Shown one piece after another: positions 48,230-63,132 of a DNA stretch of 64,000 nucleotides (positions within the stretch are counted from its first letter, which is position 1; the number at the start of each line of letters is the position of its first letter). The notes under the pieces are model-generated. The model was not told the origin of the DNA. It searched no databases and was given only the letters and a program-made list of their open reading frames with translations. The stretch is taken from the NCBI GenBank assembly GCA_032622095.1, contig CP136066.1:190704816-190768815 (forward strand), given 5' to 3'. Source of the DNA: Siphonodentalium dalli. Taxonomy: Eukaryota > Mollusca > Scaphopoda > Gadilida > Siphonodentaliidae. Made by a program: the position numbers and the translations under genes.

Positions 48230-51102
48230 CAGGGTTTCCGCTACAGCGACAGGGGATCCCTTTTTGGACCCCATTCTCGCAGCCAATTTCCCCCTTCTGT
48301 CATACCACAGGACATATTCCATATGTACCGGTATACAGGTATAAAGATGTTTATTGTGTTGAGACAGTACTAAGAAATTTAAATAGTTGACAACTTTATT
48401 TGATTTCTAGCGAGAATACACACTGAGAATACACACTCGGACTGATCTAACACAAACTGGGGAAGTTATCAAATCCGAAATCGCTAGAACACATGTATGC
48501 TTCGTAGTCCGCTGGTTACGTTGCTGCGCTTAGGTTACGTAAAATGATTGCCGATAATTTTATCATGTTATATTCCAGTACTTCCTGCCGGGTCTTGAAT
48601 AGTCGTCGTTTAACTTCAACGGGTTTATTTACTGTGTAAATAAAATGAAGTCAGTTCATGAGATAGCTGATAATAATTTGATGTTGTTCCTTGAGCTCAT
48701 TTTATAGTACAATTTAACTGCCATAAATGCCTTTAGTGTATTCTATTCATTGGTGGTTAATAGTGTTGAAACGATTAGTGAATTTAAAAGTCGACTAGTC
48801 GAGGCCCAAAAGTCACGTTGCGTCGACTAGTCGTTACCCGATTTCAAACTTTCAACATAACGTGGTACGGAAAATTCATCGTACATGGCATACACTGATG
48901 CCTGATGCAATGACGGTCTATTGCGTAGCGCATTGCCCTGCATAGACACCAATTTATTTGTGAAATAATACAGTAAACATCTTGATATTTATCCAACACA
49001 CTGAATCAAATTATATAATTAGACATATGGTTAGAGATGGGCGATTCACGGATTTACTATATATACATTCGTGACAATAGCTAAATTAGGCAACAAAATG
49101 ACCTACGCAAGTACTAGTAAGTACCCGGTAATATTCACACATCTCTTTGATGATTTACACGCATGTCGTCGCACTGGTTTGAAAAGAATAAGAGAATGAC
49201 TACCATATGTTTTCGTGTCAATTGGATTTTCGTAACATTTCCATGAGTGAATAGAATTGTCCAATGACGTCACCTTATATAAGTGACCTTCACACAGGTC
49301 GCATCATAACCCGACGGTGCGAGATCAATTGAAATATACACAGTGTCTAGATCAAAGCGGTCTCCGATCTTCCCAAAGAAAATATGCGCTGTTTACCGAC
49401 AAATTACATGAACTACTTTGACCATAACAACTAATTTATCTTCTATATTATCAGTATGGGGCTGGTGTTTTTTAATTTTATTCCAACAACTGTACGCTCA
49501 GCATCTTATTATGATAGTTCAAATAGAGTGGCATTATATTTACCTAGATAATAATGAATCATGCAATAGTTAAATAGGTCAATTATGACAGTTAATTATT
49601 AATAGAGTTGGTAGATGTTGCTATAGATGCTATCTCACACACATTGCATGTATGTGGCTACCGGCATAGATGGTCTCCACGTTAGGAAGGGTGTCCACCT
49701 TTGAATATCTAACTACACCCCTTGAACCATATCACAAGTATGCGAGTAATTCCATGTCACCAGTCCTAATATCATAATATCTAGATGTCTAACATCATGC
49801 AAATTCAGTTTTTTTCCATGGTTCAGCTCTGTGTGAAAATTGTTTGAAATCTGAACATGTAATTCGCTTAATCCGGACTGGCATCAGGCTGTCCAATTGT
49901 TGGAAATTTTGAGACCTGACAACCCGACCCCCCCCCCCCCCCCGCAAAAAAAATTGGAAATTTTGTAACAATTTCTTATTGCAATTTCAAATTTTTACAA
50001 ACACATATTTTCAGATCTAATTTGTTCTAAAAACTACAAATTTTCCACTACTAAATTGTTAGAAAATCAATCTACAAGAACAAATCAAATAATTGTTGTG
50101 TCAGCTATATCAAATTTCCAACTGTTGAACATTTGACCAAAGTGGAGGGGGGAGTGAGACACTCCTGTTATCATGTCCCTGTCTCAGCCCTTAAAAATTG
50201 TACAAGGGTATCAATATATCATGGATTTATGCATGTATTGCACTTTTGAATACAACCATTTAGTTACTTTATGTAGGTGGGGACTGATTTCTCATGTTAA
50301 TATATATTTACCATCTGAACAGACATGGTGCATTTGAAGCACATTACTGGTGTATATTGTATAAATAATCTCTTGTCTGGCCCTTTGATCTGTTGAAAGA
50401 TTCCAAACCGATGTTTACTTAATATGACCAAATACATGTATTCCCTAACTAAAATAAGATACAAATTGGGTCTTATATCTGACTGAAAGTCAAGCTTTCC
50501 GCTAGGTTTTGGGGAACGGGTCCTGTATCCGCCGAGGTGAAAATGCAGTCAATGTTTTCAATGTCGTGGAAACACTGGTGGACCTACTTTTGTTTTATCG
50601 GCCAATAGAAGAAACAGAGAGTAGATTTGCTGATTGTTTTGCATCCATATCCTAACTTTAAAACATTGAAAATTTATTTGATAAAAATTAATTGCTGTAT
50701 ACGGAAATACGCCCGTTGAAGTTAAACAACCACTATTCAAGACTCGACAGAAGGTTCGGATGCATAATATACCGGAATATAACATGATTAAATTATTGGC
50801 TGTCATTTTTCATAACCTAACCGCAGCAATGTAACCAGCGGACTCCAAAGCATGTGTTCTAGCGATGTCGGTTTGATCACTTCCTCAGTTCGTGTTAGAT
50901 CGGTCCGAGTGTGTAATCTCGCTAGAAATCAAATAAAGTTGTCAACTATTTAAATTTCTTAGTACTGTCGCAACGAAATTGAGAAGTAAACATCTTTATA
51001 CCTGTATACATTATCATAATGAATATGTCCTGTGGTATGACAGAAGGTGAAAAATTGGCTGGGGGGGAATGGGGCTCACAAAGGGATTCCCTGCCGCTAT
51101 AG
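48230..51102. mobile_element. Long-inverted-repeat element, copy B (shortened)
   Basis: Equivalent to 13897-17290 but missing about 510 bp of interior (junction at 49367) and the terminal 13 or so bases of the right arm, so the right CCCTG end is lost. Confidence 0.7.
48761..49367. mobile_element. hAT-like element 1, copy B (right end deleted)
   Basis: Left end TAGTGTTGAAACGATT with GTGGTTAA flank is intact. The 510-bp deletion removed the right terminus. Confidence 0.7.
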
Positions 51103-52116
51103 TGAAAGTACATGTACCGTACATGTAGGATATTATTTGACCCTGGGTCTAAGACAACACAATACATTTTACACCGAATTGGTTGGAAAACTATAACGTA
51201 CTGTAATTTTATATTAGTCAACACTAGATCGGTCTATGAATTGTAGAATCCAAATGTTTAAATGTTCGAATGATGAGTGAAAGAAAAGCACCAACCCCTT
51301 CCAACTGCCACCTCGTCCTTGAAGAAACCAACTGATTAATATTCTGAGCCCCATCTGATGTGAGTTTGTTGTAGATGTATGTTCGGAAACAATATACATG
51401 TGACTGGGAGGCAGATATATTCATGCTTTTATATTAATAATTTCAGGACAATTCAGATCACAGCAGCAGAGACAACTTCAGTTGAACTTATGAAGAGAGA
51501 GAAGAAGTCAAGAATAAGAAGAGCTCTCCCTTAGAAAGGCAGTATTGGTTTTCTTCTGAAATTTTGCAAAAAAAACATGTGCCAATGCATTCTCTTATAT
51601 ATGCAAGTCTCCCATATGAAGCCCTGCATTTATAAGAGAATACATTGGCCTAACATTATTTAACTTGACCTTGTAAACCAGTGTATTCTCTTATATATTA
51701 TACAAGGCTCCGTTTGGGAGACTCACATATATAAGAGAATGCATTCGCCCAGGGTTTTCGCTAATGAGTAGTTACTTCATTCTCTTTCATTCGTTTCCAA
51801 GTATGTTAACAAAATAAGTTTTTAACAAAAAAGCAAGACTGTTTGTTTAATTTGTTATTTGAACATTCTTACAAAATCCATATGGCATTTCTCGTCATAT
51901 CCTCTGCAGTTATAATAACCTGACATTCCTGCAAATAATTAGACCATTCCAATGAATACTAAAGTACTAAATGAAACAGATATAAAAAATTGACATATTA
52001 TATGCTCATCTTGTGTTTTCGACTCCAAATTTCATTTCTCCATTGAGATAAAGAATATCAATTTCATATTTTATCAAGCAATGGAAGCCCCCATGCAATA
52101 TATCTGCACTTGTTAG
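51103..52116. repeat. Intergenic with four-arm hairpin and 37-bp insertion
   Basis: Equivalent to 17291-18269. The hairpin lies at about 51590-51750. The insertion at about 51801-51837 is bounded by CAAG-like sequence and contains GTTAAC ... TTTTTAAC self-complementarity. Confidence 0.5.
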
Positions 52117-53607
52117 TAGTGTTGAAACGATTAGTGCGTCGACTAGTCTGTACCCGATATCAAAACCTTCAAAGATAACATGGTTCGGAAAATTCATCGT
52201 ACATGGCATACACTGGTGACTGGTGCAATGACGGTCTATTGCGTACCGGTAGCGCATTTCCCTGCATAGACAACAATTTATTTGGGAAATAATAATGTAG
52301 ACATCTTGATATTTATCCAACACACTGCATGTGGTTATATAATTAGACATGTGGTGGATAATGATTAGAAACACGAACATTTATACAGGTTATAAATTTA
52401 ATATCAGCGTTCGAGATCACCAATAATCTGGTGCCGAGCGGTGTCAATATGAAATGTTAATGTTCCGACTAAATACACCTGTAGTATAGGCTACGTGTGG
52501 AATACGATAGCCAGTTCTGTGTGGTAGCAGGTGGGTGCAAAGCGCCCAGGATACATGCCCGGGATGGTCAAAAGGTCGAGTGATCGAGAAGAGAGAGTGA
52601 GTAGATGGGCGCGAAGCGCCCGGGATGGTCGAAAAGATCGAGTGATCTTCTCCTTCACCCCACGGTTTGTTGTTGTTGGAGATATAGCACATAGAAAATA
52701 GCCATGTCTGAACCCGGCAAAAGCGGACATAATGAATTAATGTTATTTCTTTGATTGAATTGATTGGATGGATTATTTGGGGAAGAGCCCACGAGCTTTA
52801 ATATGGGGTGTGAGGGGTGACCCGGTGGGTCTCTTTAATATATGGTTGAGCTGAGCGTGTCATCTGGTGCGCTGAAAAAGGAGCGGGGCCCGTGTTATAA
52901 TTTTAAAATAGTGTTAGTTTGTTAGTTGTTTAAACAAAACAACCAACCGCAAGGCAGAGCGTGTGATTCAATGTGATTCAATGCGCCATCATACCGCTAT
53001 TCTGCTATAGCCAAATGCGCAGAGACAGTATGTTTTGTTTATATCGTTGTTTCTGGATGGGCCGCCCTACATTCCATAGCACGGGCGTAGGTGAAGACTC
53101 TGACAATTTTATGTGCAGAGTTGTGATCGAGAACTTCAGTCAGTATCATTTATATACGGCAGCACCAGTGACGTCACATTAAGCGACCTTCACACAGTGT
53201 CGCATCATAACCCGACGGTGCGAGATCAATTGAAATATACACAGTGTCTAGATCAAAGCAGTCTCCGACAAATGATAAAGCCGCGTCAATCATTGCCATC
53301 ATGTCGCAGTGATGTCTTTGACCTCAAATGACGAGTGAGACATTGTGTTGTCAATTTCATTCTTTCAATTGATAGTCGGGTCGCTGTGTGTGTCTATACT
53401 AGTAACACTGTCAATTCCGGGTGCCACCAAACATTATACTTAGAGTAACTTACGCACAGTTAACACCGTTTATGCCGGAATCGATATTGAAAACTTTATA
53501 CATGTAACTAATACACTAAGTTCCGACTAGTCGACAGCAAAATTCAGAGTCAACGTTCTGACATTTCAGCGTCGGCTACAGCTAGTTGATTAATCGTTTC
53601 AACCCTA
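52117..53607. mobile_element. hAT-like element 2, copy B
   Basis: Same ends and perfect CTTGTTAG duplication (52109-52116, 53608-53615) as copy A; a few small indels inside. Confidence 0.85.
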
Positions 53608-54855
53608 CTTGTTAGTTATGGGTTTATGTCATGTCCTACACATTTATTTGACGTCAAGGGAAGCTATTGCCACTGTGCGTTAGTTTTACATTCTGATCCT
53701 TTTTAGGTTACAGTCTTAACCATTGCATCAATGATCATGAAAATGTTCATAACCAATGACACGTAGAACGATTAATTTTTGCTTACAACATTTTTTATTT
53801 TTAAACTTGCACCCATTATTACAGACTCTACTAGCACCATTAGTCCTACCTCGAAATTTGTCATGGAAATAGACATTAAACATGGCTGCCACTGGCCATC
53901 TTGTTTTTCAGTATTACGCTATGTAAGTCCATTAGAACTGGCTACAGGCCCTTCCATTGGTCATGTGGATGGGAACGAGTTGTTCGGCCGCTGTCTGCCA
54001 TTTGGATTTCAGTACATTTATTATCCAATGTAAATTCATCATGCAGTATTATATTGTACCCATAGTATGGTACATTTATTGTCGATGTCCCGATTGACCA
54101 CTTGTCATTCGTCTGTCCATAGAGACTTTATGCATGGTGCGATAACTCAAACATTTTCTATGCGATCGGAAACTAATCTGGAATACAGGTCAAGTTCGAT
54201 CTAATTTATATATATATTGTTATGTCAGTTGACATAGCGCTACAATGTCGTTGATACTTTCATAAAGATTTTAGCTTTATTTTGTTCATATCTTGTACAC
54301 ATACTATATATATATAATTTATGATTATTTCTTTTTTGGAAATAAACGGTATGTTTTCTTCAATTTTGTTCATCATTGTATTTCACCTATCCTCAGGCTG
54401 TAGTTACTCCTCTTGGAAATCTGACTGCTTAAATGAAAGGATGCGGCACTTGTATTCCTCTTGTCCAAAATGTTTTATGATGATATTACTCTGAATGGAG
54501 CTTTCCACAGAGGCCACACCCACAGCGGTAGTCCCGCCCACTGATAAAAAATACTTTATCCACATAAATATTGTCTGTTACACGAGATCGACTTCCGAAC
54601 TGAACACATCAGCACTTGCCCTTATGTTAACTAGCTGAAACAGACTCATGTATATGATTCTTGCAAATTTGATCTTTTAACCAGTTTGATTTAAAAAAAA
54701 ATTATTTAGATTAAATTTTTAATTTTTTTTTTAGATTGAACTTTGATCTGCTGTTGAACAAAAACAAACTAATAATTTGTTTTTAAAAATTTTAAAAATT
54801 TTAAATTATTATATATATTTTATTTTTTTTTATAGAATTTTTCAATAGATTGAAA
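53608..54855. other. Intergenic, AT low complexity at right, no gene
   Basis: Equivalent to 19760-20983. AT low complexity at about 54680-54850, then the junction with the CR1-like element at 54855. Confidence 0.5.
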
Positions 54856-55493
54856 GAACAATCACACAGCCATAAATCCATCAAATTCTGGTGCGTTAAA
54901 GGAAACAGCTATCAGAGAGCGGCTTCGTGGCTACGAAAAACCTGCGAACTGAGCTTGCACCACTAAAGGGAGAGAAAATTCACATATACCTCGGTACATG
55001 TGACATTACAGAGAGAGACAGAACACACGGGCACATCAGTTTATCTGAGAAACACCAATAGGCCAGATAAGGCTATTGACAGCATAGCAGAAGACATACG
55101 TGACATAAAGAAAACTGTCCAACTCCACGAAAGAAAGGTAAAACTAACATTCTTGGAAACACCTGTCTACTGAATTGTTGAGTTCAACCGCAAACAAAAA
55201 CATCCTGATCCATCTAAGTTTGCCGACAGTAACGATACTCTTCAAGAACAAGTATATGAACTGAACAAATACATCAGACACCAGAATAGACGCATCGAGT
55301 CTCACTCACCGGAGTTCTCATCTGACATCTGTACGAACTCTATACCAACGAAGAAAAACTCCAAGTTGCCGAGGAAAATCTACAACTACCATCTATACAC
55401 CGATGGACTACACCCATCAGACACACTTTTAAAAGCGTGGCTCAAAAAGATCTCAGAACAGATGAAAAAAGACTGCTGGGGGATTAGAAGCCA

Positions 55494-55915
55494 GTGCAAA
55501 CGCTCCTTATCACACAAGTCTGTCGTGGGTATTTCCACGCTATACTTGTAACTGTGGGAAGGTTTGTACTGTACTTACTACTGCCACTTGCCCTAGCAAC
55601 CCATTTGTTTGGACAAAAATCCACCCTACACCTGAGCTGCATAGCAACGCTAAATCAGAAAAGACTAAGATCAGTAATGCACCCATTACCCACCAAACCC
55701 AACAATATCTTTGCAGTGACTGTTATTCTTCTAATGTTATCTGGAGATGTAGAAGTAAACCCTGGACCGAGAAAGGCAGTGGCTGCAAACATCTTCTCAT
55801 GTGGCTTCTGCGAAGACGCAGTTACGTGGGCAAACGGAGGACCTGCTGTGATAACTGCAGTGTGTGGTATCACAAATCATGTCTGGAAATGAACACCAGG
55901 GACTTGAGCAACGTG
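55494..55915 (+). pseudogene. 2A-like and PHD-finger segment, copy B
   Basis: As 22812-23230, with the 2A core GDVEVNPGP at 55743-55769 and the frame break in the PHD finger at the same place. Confidence 0.65.
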
Positions 55916-56054
55916 AAGAACATATCATGACTATGCTGCCGATGCGATAAAATCAGCGTATCAACATTTACATTCCATAGCTTCGAGATTGACTGCTCAA
56001 ACTAATACGACCCACTTAGCCAGTCCAACATATCCATCAACACTGCATTAAACA

Positions 56055-57018
56055 GTGCAATATTCACAACCACTTCCAGAAAGATCAGGAGGTAAGCATG
56101 CCGGGAGGAGTAAATCAGCATCAAACCAACACCATGAAGTATGTGGATGTAAACAAAAAGATAACCTGAGAATTATGACGGACAACTGCAGGAGCATCAA
56201 AGATAAGTCATCAGAATTCCACGCCGTGGTTCATTACACCCAACCCGATATCATCTGTGGAACGGAATCTTGGCTCAAAGAAATAACAGAACACATCGCC
56301 AAATGCCATCAAGTCATGTGAAGTGTTCCCACCAGGCTATAAATGACCGGTACATGGATGGAGATCAGGCTGGTGGAGGTGTATTCATACTAATCAACCA
56401 GGACCTGACATCCGAAGAGAAGGCAGACTTCATCACAGAATGTGAGATGGAATGGGTAAAGGTCAAAATGCGAGGCAAGAGAGACATGTACATCGGCTCA
56501 TTCCATATGCCACACAGACAATTTGAATACATTGAACAACTGAAGAATCACTGAAGATGCCAAATGAGCACGACCAAGATGTTTTAGTAACGGGCTACTT
56601 CAACTGCCCAAACATCAACTGGGACATACTGGCAACAGCACCAAACTCACAAGATCGAGATGTCCAAACACTGCTCATTGATGTCGCAAACCACCTGACT
56701 CAAGTACAGAGGGGAAAACAATCCGCGACCTGCTCTTCACGTCCTTCGGTCATCAAAACAACCACCAACATCCCTGGAATATCAGACCACGACATAATAA
56801 TAACAGAAATGGAATCTAGACCGTACTACACATCTAAACGGAGAAGATTGTATGACTACAAAAGAGCCAAAATGGGAGGAATCAGATCAGACGTGAGAGG
56901 AAAATACAGCGAAATAATATGCATGAAGGGAGGAAAGAAGAGCATCAAAACATCTGGGCATACTTCAGGGACTGTATCTCAAAGTCAATTGAGGAAAATA
57001 TCCCATCAAAAGAAATAA
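56055..57018 (+). pseudogene. APE-type endonuclease, copy B
   Basis: As 23373-24336; three frames with the same two frameshifts and GYFN in place of GDFN. Confidence 0.65.
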
Positions 57019-57542
57019 ATTAGAACGTATACAGAGAAGAGGAGCTCGCTTCATAAACAAAACAACTACAGAAGTCGAGAAAGGGAGACATGACAAAAAT
57101 CCGGAAGGACCTCCAACTGACAACATTGGAGAAGAGACGAAATATTGACAGGCTGGCCCTTATGAATAAGGTGGTGGGTGGGCTGGTCCCGGCTATTCCC
57201 CATCAACAACACTTTACAACCTGCAAACAGCGTATACGGAAGAAAAGCCAGCACCGTAAAGACTACGTTATGAGTTAGCTACCACGACACCTCATCCGTA
57301 ACCATACAAAGTGCTATATTCCACCATCACATAACAGAAACCAGTTCGCAAACTCGTTCTTTGTTCGAACCATATGTGACCGGAATCAGCTTCAGTAATC
57401 AACAATTAATAAAACCGAGCCAGTGGATTCCTTCAAGAGCGCACTCGAGGAAACCATCAAGACCTTTCTCCCGCTGCATATACATGTATGCCAGTATTGG
57501 ATTCTGCAGCGTAAAGATAGATACAGATATATAGAGGTAACT

Positions 57543-59624
57543 CCGTGCATGGTGATAGAAAACATCACATAAGAAAGAATATCGCGTTTTTGCATGCCGA
57601 TTTCTAATTAGTCCATGATACTGTTCTGAGTATATAAATTCAATACAGCAATTAGTTTTATCTGTTGACATATTATGAAATGAGCAATTACTAAGCTTAT
57701 TTGTATCTATGCACATATGTATGACGCTTCTTGCATATGTTTGGGATGATTTATCTGGGATAAATTAAACTCGTGGATCCATAAAGATTAATTTATATAT
57801 GCCTGTGATATTGAGTTGATCACATAACTCTAACTTACACTCAATTACTTTTATCCCACTAAACCACTACATCAATGACGAAGTGGTGTTTACGAATCCC
57901 GATCAGCAGCAGATATATGAGGTCCATTTAAGCGAAAATAACTTTCGAATATCTGTGAAAGTTTGGGGGTATGTGGTTTATGTGTGCACTGAGTATATTG
58001 AATCCGTGGTAAGATATGTGCTGTCTTTCCGACACCCATAAGCATACCATGTCGTGATAAGGCGTAGGCGTAATAGACCAAACCATAAACACAATTTGAA
58101 TATATATATATATCAAGACTAATGACTGGTGTTTATTGTGAATTGCCTTATGCATGTCGCGATTTCAATTGTGTTTATATTTGCTACTAGCCAACAGTTT
58201 TTCATTACTTACCATTTTATCCAATTCAAATGCCATCTGGCTCAAAAGAATCGTGGACAACACATCTTTTTTTTCAGTGACATTCTAGTTTTCTAGTGAG
58301 TTGCCGGGCTTATGGATATAATCCAACGGCAATCATAAATGGAACACCAACGTGCATGTTCAGTGGAGATTATCGCACTGTCACCTGTGTATCAATAAAA
58401 TGTATTATCATGATAGATATTACCATACAAGTAGTCCGGACCCACGTCCCTAAGAACTAATACAGATATAATGTCCGCCGGAGATATAGAAGATTCAAGT
58501 TCAATTATTCGAGCCCGGACACTCAATATCTTCTGTTTGTAACATATATGAATCCGATTGACATTCACAACAATTTAACGCACATATTACTCGAGAATAA
58601 AATATCAATGTACGGAAAATCATGCACATCAAGCAACATACGACGAGAACAACTTATATGCATAGGTGTGCGGTGTTGTTCTCTTGTTGGGCGCTGGGCC
58701 AAAACTCGGAAGATTATACAAAGCAGCAAACTCTTGACCACTATAACTAATGTGTATAACGCTGATTGCATTATATGGATATTATGGTCCCATTTTATGT
58801 CGTTAAAGAGCATTTTGTGTGTGTGCGATGATGAACTCGTGTTACATTAAAAGGTAGTTACTACGGTGTGTGAACTTTGATTGCTCGTGGACTCATATCC
58901 CACTTTCCCAAAACCAGAGATCGATTAGATATCTTATTTGCTGGATTTCAAAATGTTACTGCATATAACAATAGATAGTGATTCTGTTATTTAATGTTTC
59001 ATTTGCCCAAAACTGTTACAACTTGCAAGGCTCTCTGAAAAACGTTGGTGGAAATTAAAAAGGTCGTGTTAAGGAGGACTGCACATTCTAGACTATCACA
59101 ATATATTAACGATTATTCTATTTATTTGACACATCTATATCGCCCGCTGCCGTTGGTGTAATTCGGCAAATTAAACTATTTAAGTCATTCTCGGAATTTC
59201 GCTGAGTGTTTTTTTAATTTGGTTGGTTTGTCTTTCTCCAACTATTTGATATAAAGTTCCTGATAATTGCTAAACAAAACAACCTAAACATTCAACAAAT
59301 GCATATTTTCATCCAGTGTTAATCCTCGTGACACACATGCGTCATAGCTAAGGGTGTGACATTTGGAACCTGGCGTAGGATACTATTAAACCAATGGCAA
59401 CATGAAAGACACGGTTTACCCGCCTGTACGGAGCTGATCGGCGGTTTAAGGAAGTTAATTTGAGACAATCATGTCAAAGCTTTGTCTGAGAAAAATGTTG
59501 TCTTACCACCTTCACTCAAACACAACATATCGCCGTCTAATATAAACACACATATTCTAAACAATATATAGCTGCAAACAATTTGACAAATTTTGACCGG
59601 CTTTCGTATTTATTGTTCGCAAAG
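57543..59624. other. Intergenic, no gene recognised
   Basis: Equivalent to 24861-26947. The TA run at 58100-58112 is shorter than in A. Confidence 0.5.
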
Positions 59625-60557
59625 TGTTGACATTAGAATTAGCCGTCATGTTGGGCGCCAACTTGGATTTTGATTGTCTCCTAAGACCAGATGTGGTGGC
59701 AAATTTTATATTGTATGTTTCTTCTTTGTATTCAAAACAAAGTAATTCCGAGCGATTTGCTCAATTCTTTGCATTCTGGACTAGAGTCACAAGTGGCGCC
59801 ATTTTGTGGACGTTTCTGACTGTGGTGGTTAAGTTTTTGTTACTAATTCTCCAACTGATAAGATGGAATAATGGTGAAACTACTGTTCGATATGAAATAT
59901 CGTCTATGTAGTCACTCCATTGATATACAATATGTCAGAGGACGTCTCCTTTATAGTTAGTTCGTATGTCCGTTCGCTAAGTGTTATAATTAAAAGTGTA
60001 CGCCATATTTGAAGCCATCTTGGAGTTTTTTTTACCATTATAATAGTGAATATGGATGTAAATTCATACCTGTCACTTCGTATGTGTGTTCTACATGAAA
60101 TAACACAAAATACTGGGAATCATGCTATCACCCGTGGTTCCAATCCCAGGCGATAACTTTATTTCGAAGTTTATGGCATTGGACGGAGGGATATATTTGT
60201 ATTTTACCAATTGAAAAGATGTATTAATGATGAAATTAATGTTTGATATGAAATGTTATTCTATGTAGTCATTACAATTGTATAGATTTTACCACCGAGG
60301 ACGTTCCTTTTCTGGATTGTTCGTATGTCGCTTCACCAAGTCTTAAAATAAAAACTGACTGCCATATTGGACGCCATCTTGGATTTTGATACTCTTCTAA
60401 TAGTGAATATGGTGAGAAATTCGTATTTTACACTTATGTGTGTTCTACAATAAATAAAAGCCAATACTAGGCATTATTCTATCATTCTGGGATCCAATCC
60501 CCGGCGATGGCTATAATTCGCATTTTATGACATTGGGGACGGTTATGTTTTTGCCTA
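59625..60557. repeat. ~358-bp tandem array, copy B
   Basis: As 26948-27880. Confidence 0.7.
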
Positions 60558-62420
60558 TTATCGCAAGCTTTTAGGGAAAGGATAAAGCTAATAACTGACG
60601 GTAGAAAATACTCCAATCTTTCCAAACATATATGACAAGATAAGCTAGGTCCAGCGTGCAATTTTTGTACAGAGTTCATGGGCTACAGTTTCTCTGAATC
60701 GTCATGATTGTTTTATTTTTACGCAGAACGTTACATTCTCTACCATGACGATGAAAACAGCCTAATTTTCCGGTAGGGTACTATCAAAAATAGTCTCACC
60801 ATACATAGCTGCCACCAATTCCGGCAAGGCCAAGAATCATTTCCATAAATGATATAGATTTACCTTCCAGAAAAAGTTGGCTTCAACTTGTTCTACCGAG
60901 GGTAGGGGTATCCGACAACTTTTGGCATTTGGCCGCTCGATTGAGTAAATGATTTCTCGCACACATCACGCTGATAAATTGCGAATCTCGTTGACTAAAA
61001 TTTTACTCAACATTTACTCAACCGTAGCGTAACTATACCACCAAGCAACGCTGACTAAAAAAACATTATTTACGCTAACTATATATTTAGTTTGACTAAT
61101 CAATATTGGAAATAATCGAATTGACAGCAGGCGTTGTTAGTATACATGTAGGCCCTATCCATGAACTGCTTTTAGACTCACATGTCCGGTACTTGAGGGT
61201 ATTCATAGGTAAAAATGTCATGTTGCCGTGGCAACGAGGACTTAAAATTGACACCGATTGTGTGAAATTACAAATTTGTTGTTTTATGTGGCAATCAAGA
61301 TAATTTATTCAGTGCAGTTTTAGACATTAATTTTTCTGGCGGAATAACAGCATTATGTTATGGCAAGGATCCGGGGGGTGGTCGGTGTGACCAAAGAATG
61401 TTCTGAATGGGATGACGTTTACAATGAACAATATCCGAGAAAAGCAGATGACAGAACTGAAAACTATTTGAAAATGTATTGTTTCGTTCTTTTGTCCTAC
61501 AACAGTCGCACTTTCCGCGGTGCGGCGTAATCCAAGTTCGTACTGTATCTACGGTGTCAATGACACATTTTTGGACATCGGATTAACCCGGTGACGATTC
61601 TATCCGATTCAGCGCATCGAAAACACCCCAATACCAAATTTCAGTTCGATAACGTAGACACTGTAAGAGCAATAATATACGCAATTTATAGATACATCGC
61701 GTTCATTTAGTATTTTTCGTACCATTCACATTGATTAACAGTTTACTACTGCGTGAATTCGATTGGCTAAAGAAAAGGGAACATTTTATGATTGGCTGCA
61801 ATGCGCACACAACTCGATTCCAAACACAAAATGCATCATGAAAAATATATTGTCTCGTGAAGCAGATATAAAATTTGTATCTCCTCTGCGTCCGAGAATT
61901 TATATAAATAAAGAGCCAAATAGTCTTAAAAAATAACCTCAACTTGTACAAGCACAGCAGTGGTGTCCCTGGATATATTTATTGTTTAACTTGATGCACA
62001 GCTTCGAAGATTCCCTTTGTTTATAATATCGTCTATTGCGGTACCTGTTGGATGACATGCAGAGTGCCAATTCGGAGATTTGGAGGTAACCGTGAACTTG
62101 AATTCCTTGTCATGAAGTTTTTTGGTTCTCTGAAGATTTAAAGTTTACAGCTTTAACTAAAAAAATTGCAAACTTCAAAAATTGACTATATGTCTATGCA
62201 ATCCGGAGTGCACGGCCAAGCAACAAGCTCAGAGGATTTGGAAGCGGATCGGAAAGACAAAGATCAAAAGGCGTAAAACCTGATGGCGATAGTGACATTA
62301 CTAGTAAGACTAAGAGTGATGGCCGAGGTCTAGGAGCTGAACGACAGAAGTATATGAGGAACATCTTCAATTGAAGAAATGGAGAAAGAACTTGTGTATA
62401 CAACAGCAGCAAAAAGTGCA
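60558..62420. other. Intergenic with one zinc-finger remnant
   Basis: Equivalent to 27881-29769, including the degenerate finger and flank at about 60935-61075. Near 61696 about 25 bp present in A are missing. Confidence 0.5.
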
Positions 62421-63132
62421 GGCAGGTGACTTGACTGAGTAAATGATTTCTTGCACACATCACATTGATACGGGCATTCTCCATTGTGGATCATCTTATG
62501 TATAGTCAGGATAAACAACCCGGCAATGTGTGGGCCGTCTTGTGATTCGTCAGCTTATTTGACCAATTAAATGAGTAAATTATTTTTCTCGCACACATCA
62601 CATTGATACATTGGAAATCTCGTTTTTAAAATGTTACTGAACATTTTACTCAACCGCAGTTTACATATTTACATACCACCAAACAACGTTGACTAAAGTG
62701 ATGAGTAAACTATTTCTACTCAACGAGTTGAGTAAAAAATTCACCCGACACTGAACGTGAAATCGCTCAACAACAGATTGATTTTTTTCAACAGTTGACT
62801 GAAAATGTAGCTTTCTTGATTAAGAAAAGGTGTTGGCCCGGAATATACATGTATGTTGGCCTGAACTGGATGATATATCCAACGAATCAGACTTGAAAAT
62901 ATTGTGAAATTCGCGATATAATATAATAACATGATTTTGGATGGCATTATGGTTTAGTAACGTGTTTAGTAGACGTTTTGAATAATATTTTCAGTGTGTG
63001 GATCCTCTTATGTTTCGTCAGGTAACTCGACTCAGTAAATGATTTATAGCACACATCACATTGGTACGGGCGATCTCTAGTGTAGATCCTCTTATGAATA
63101 GCCAGGTTACCCGACTGAGCAAATCATTTTTC
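62421..63132 (-). pseudogene. Isolated finger, flank and degenerate tail of array B2
   Basis: Equivalent to 29770-30480: one readable finger (62430-62518), the shared downstream segment, then out-of-frame fingers from about 62995. The array frame ends at 63133 because a missing C turns the CDVC-coding TGTGCGAG into TGTGAG. Confidence 0.65.

Larger units (their letters stand above)
54856..57542 (+). mobile_element. CR1-like non-LTR retrotransposon, copy B
   Basis: Same internally deleted structure as 22174-24860: DGLHP motif at about 55405, GDVEVNPGP at 55743-55769, broken PHD to about 55915, endonuclease pieces 56055-57018 with the same GYFN change, RT tail from about 57082. The shared lesions show it was already dead before the 34-kb duplication. 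Confidence 0.8.
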
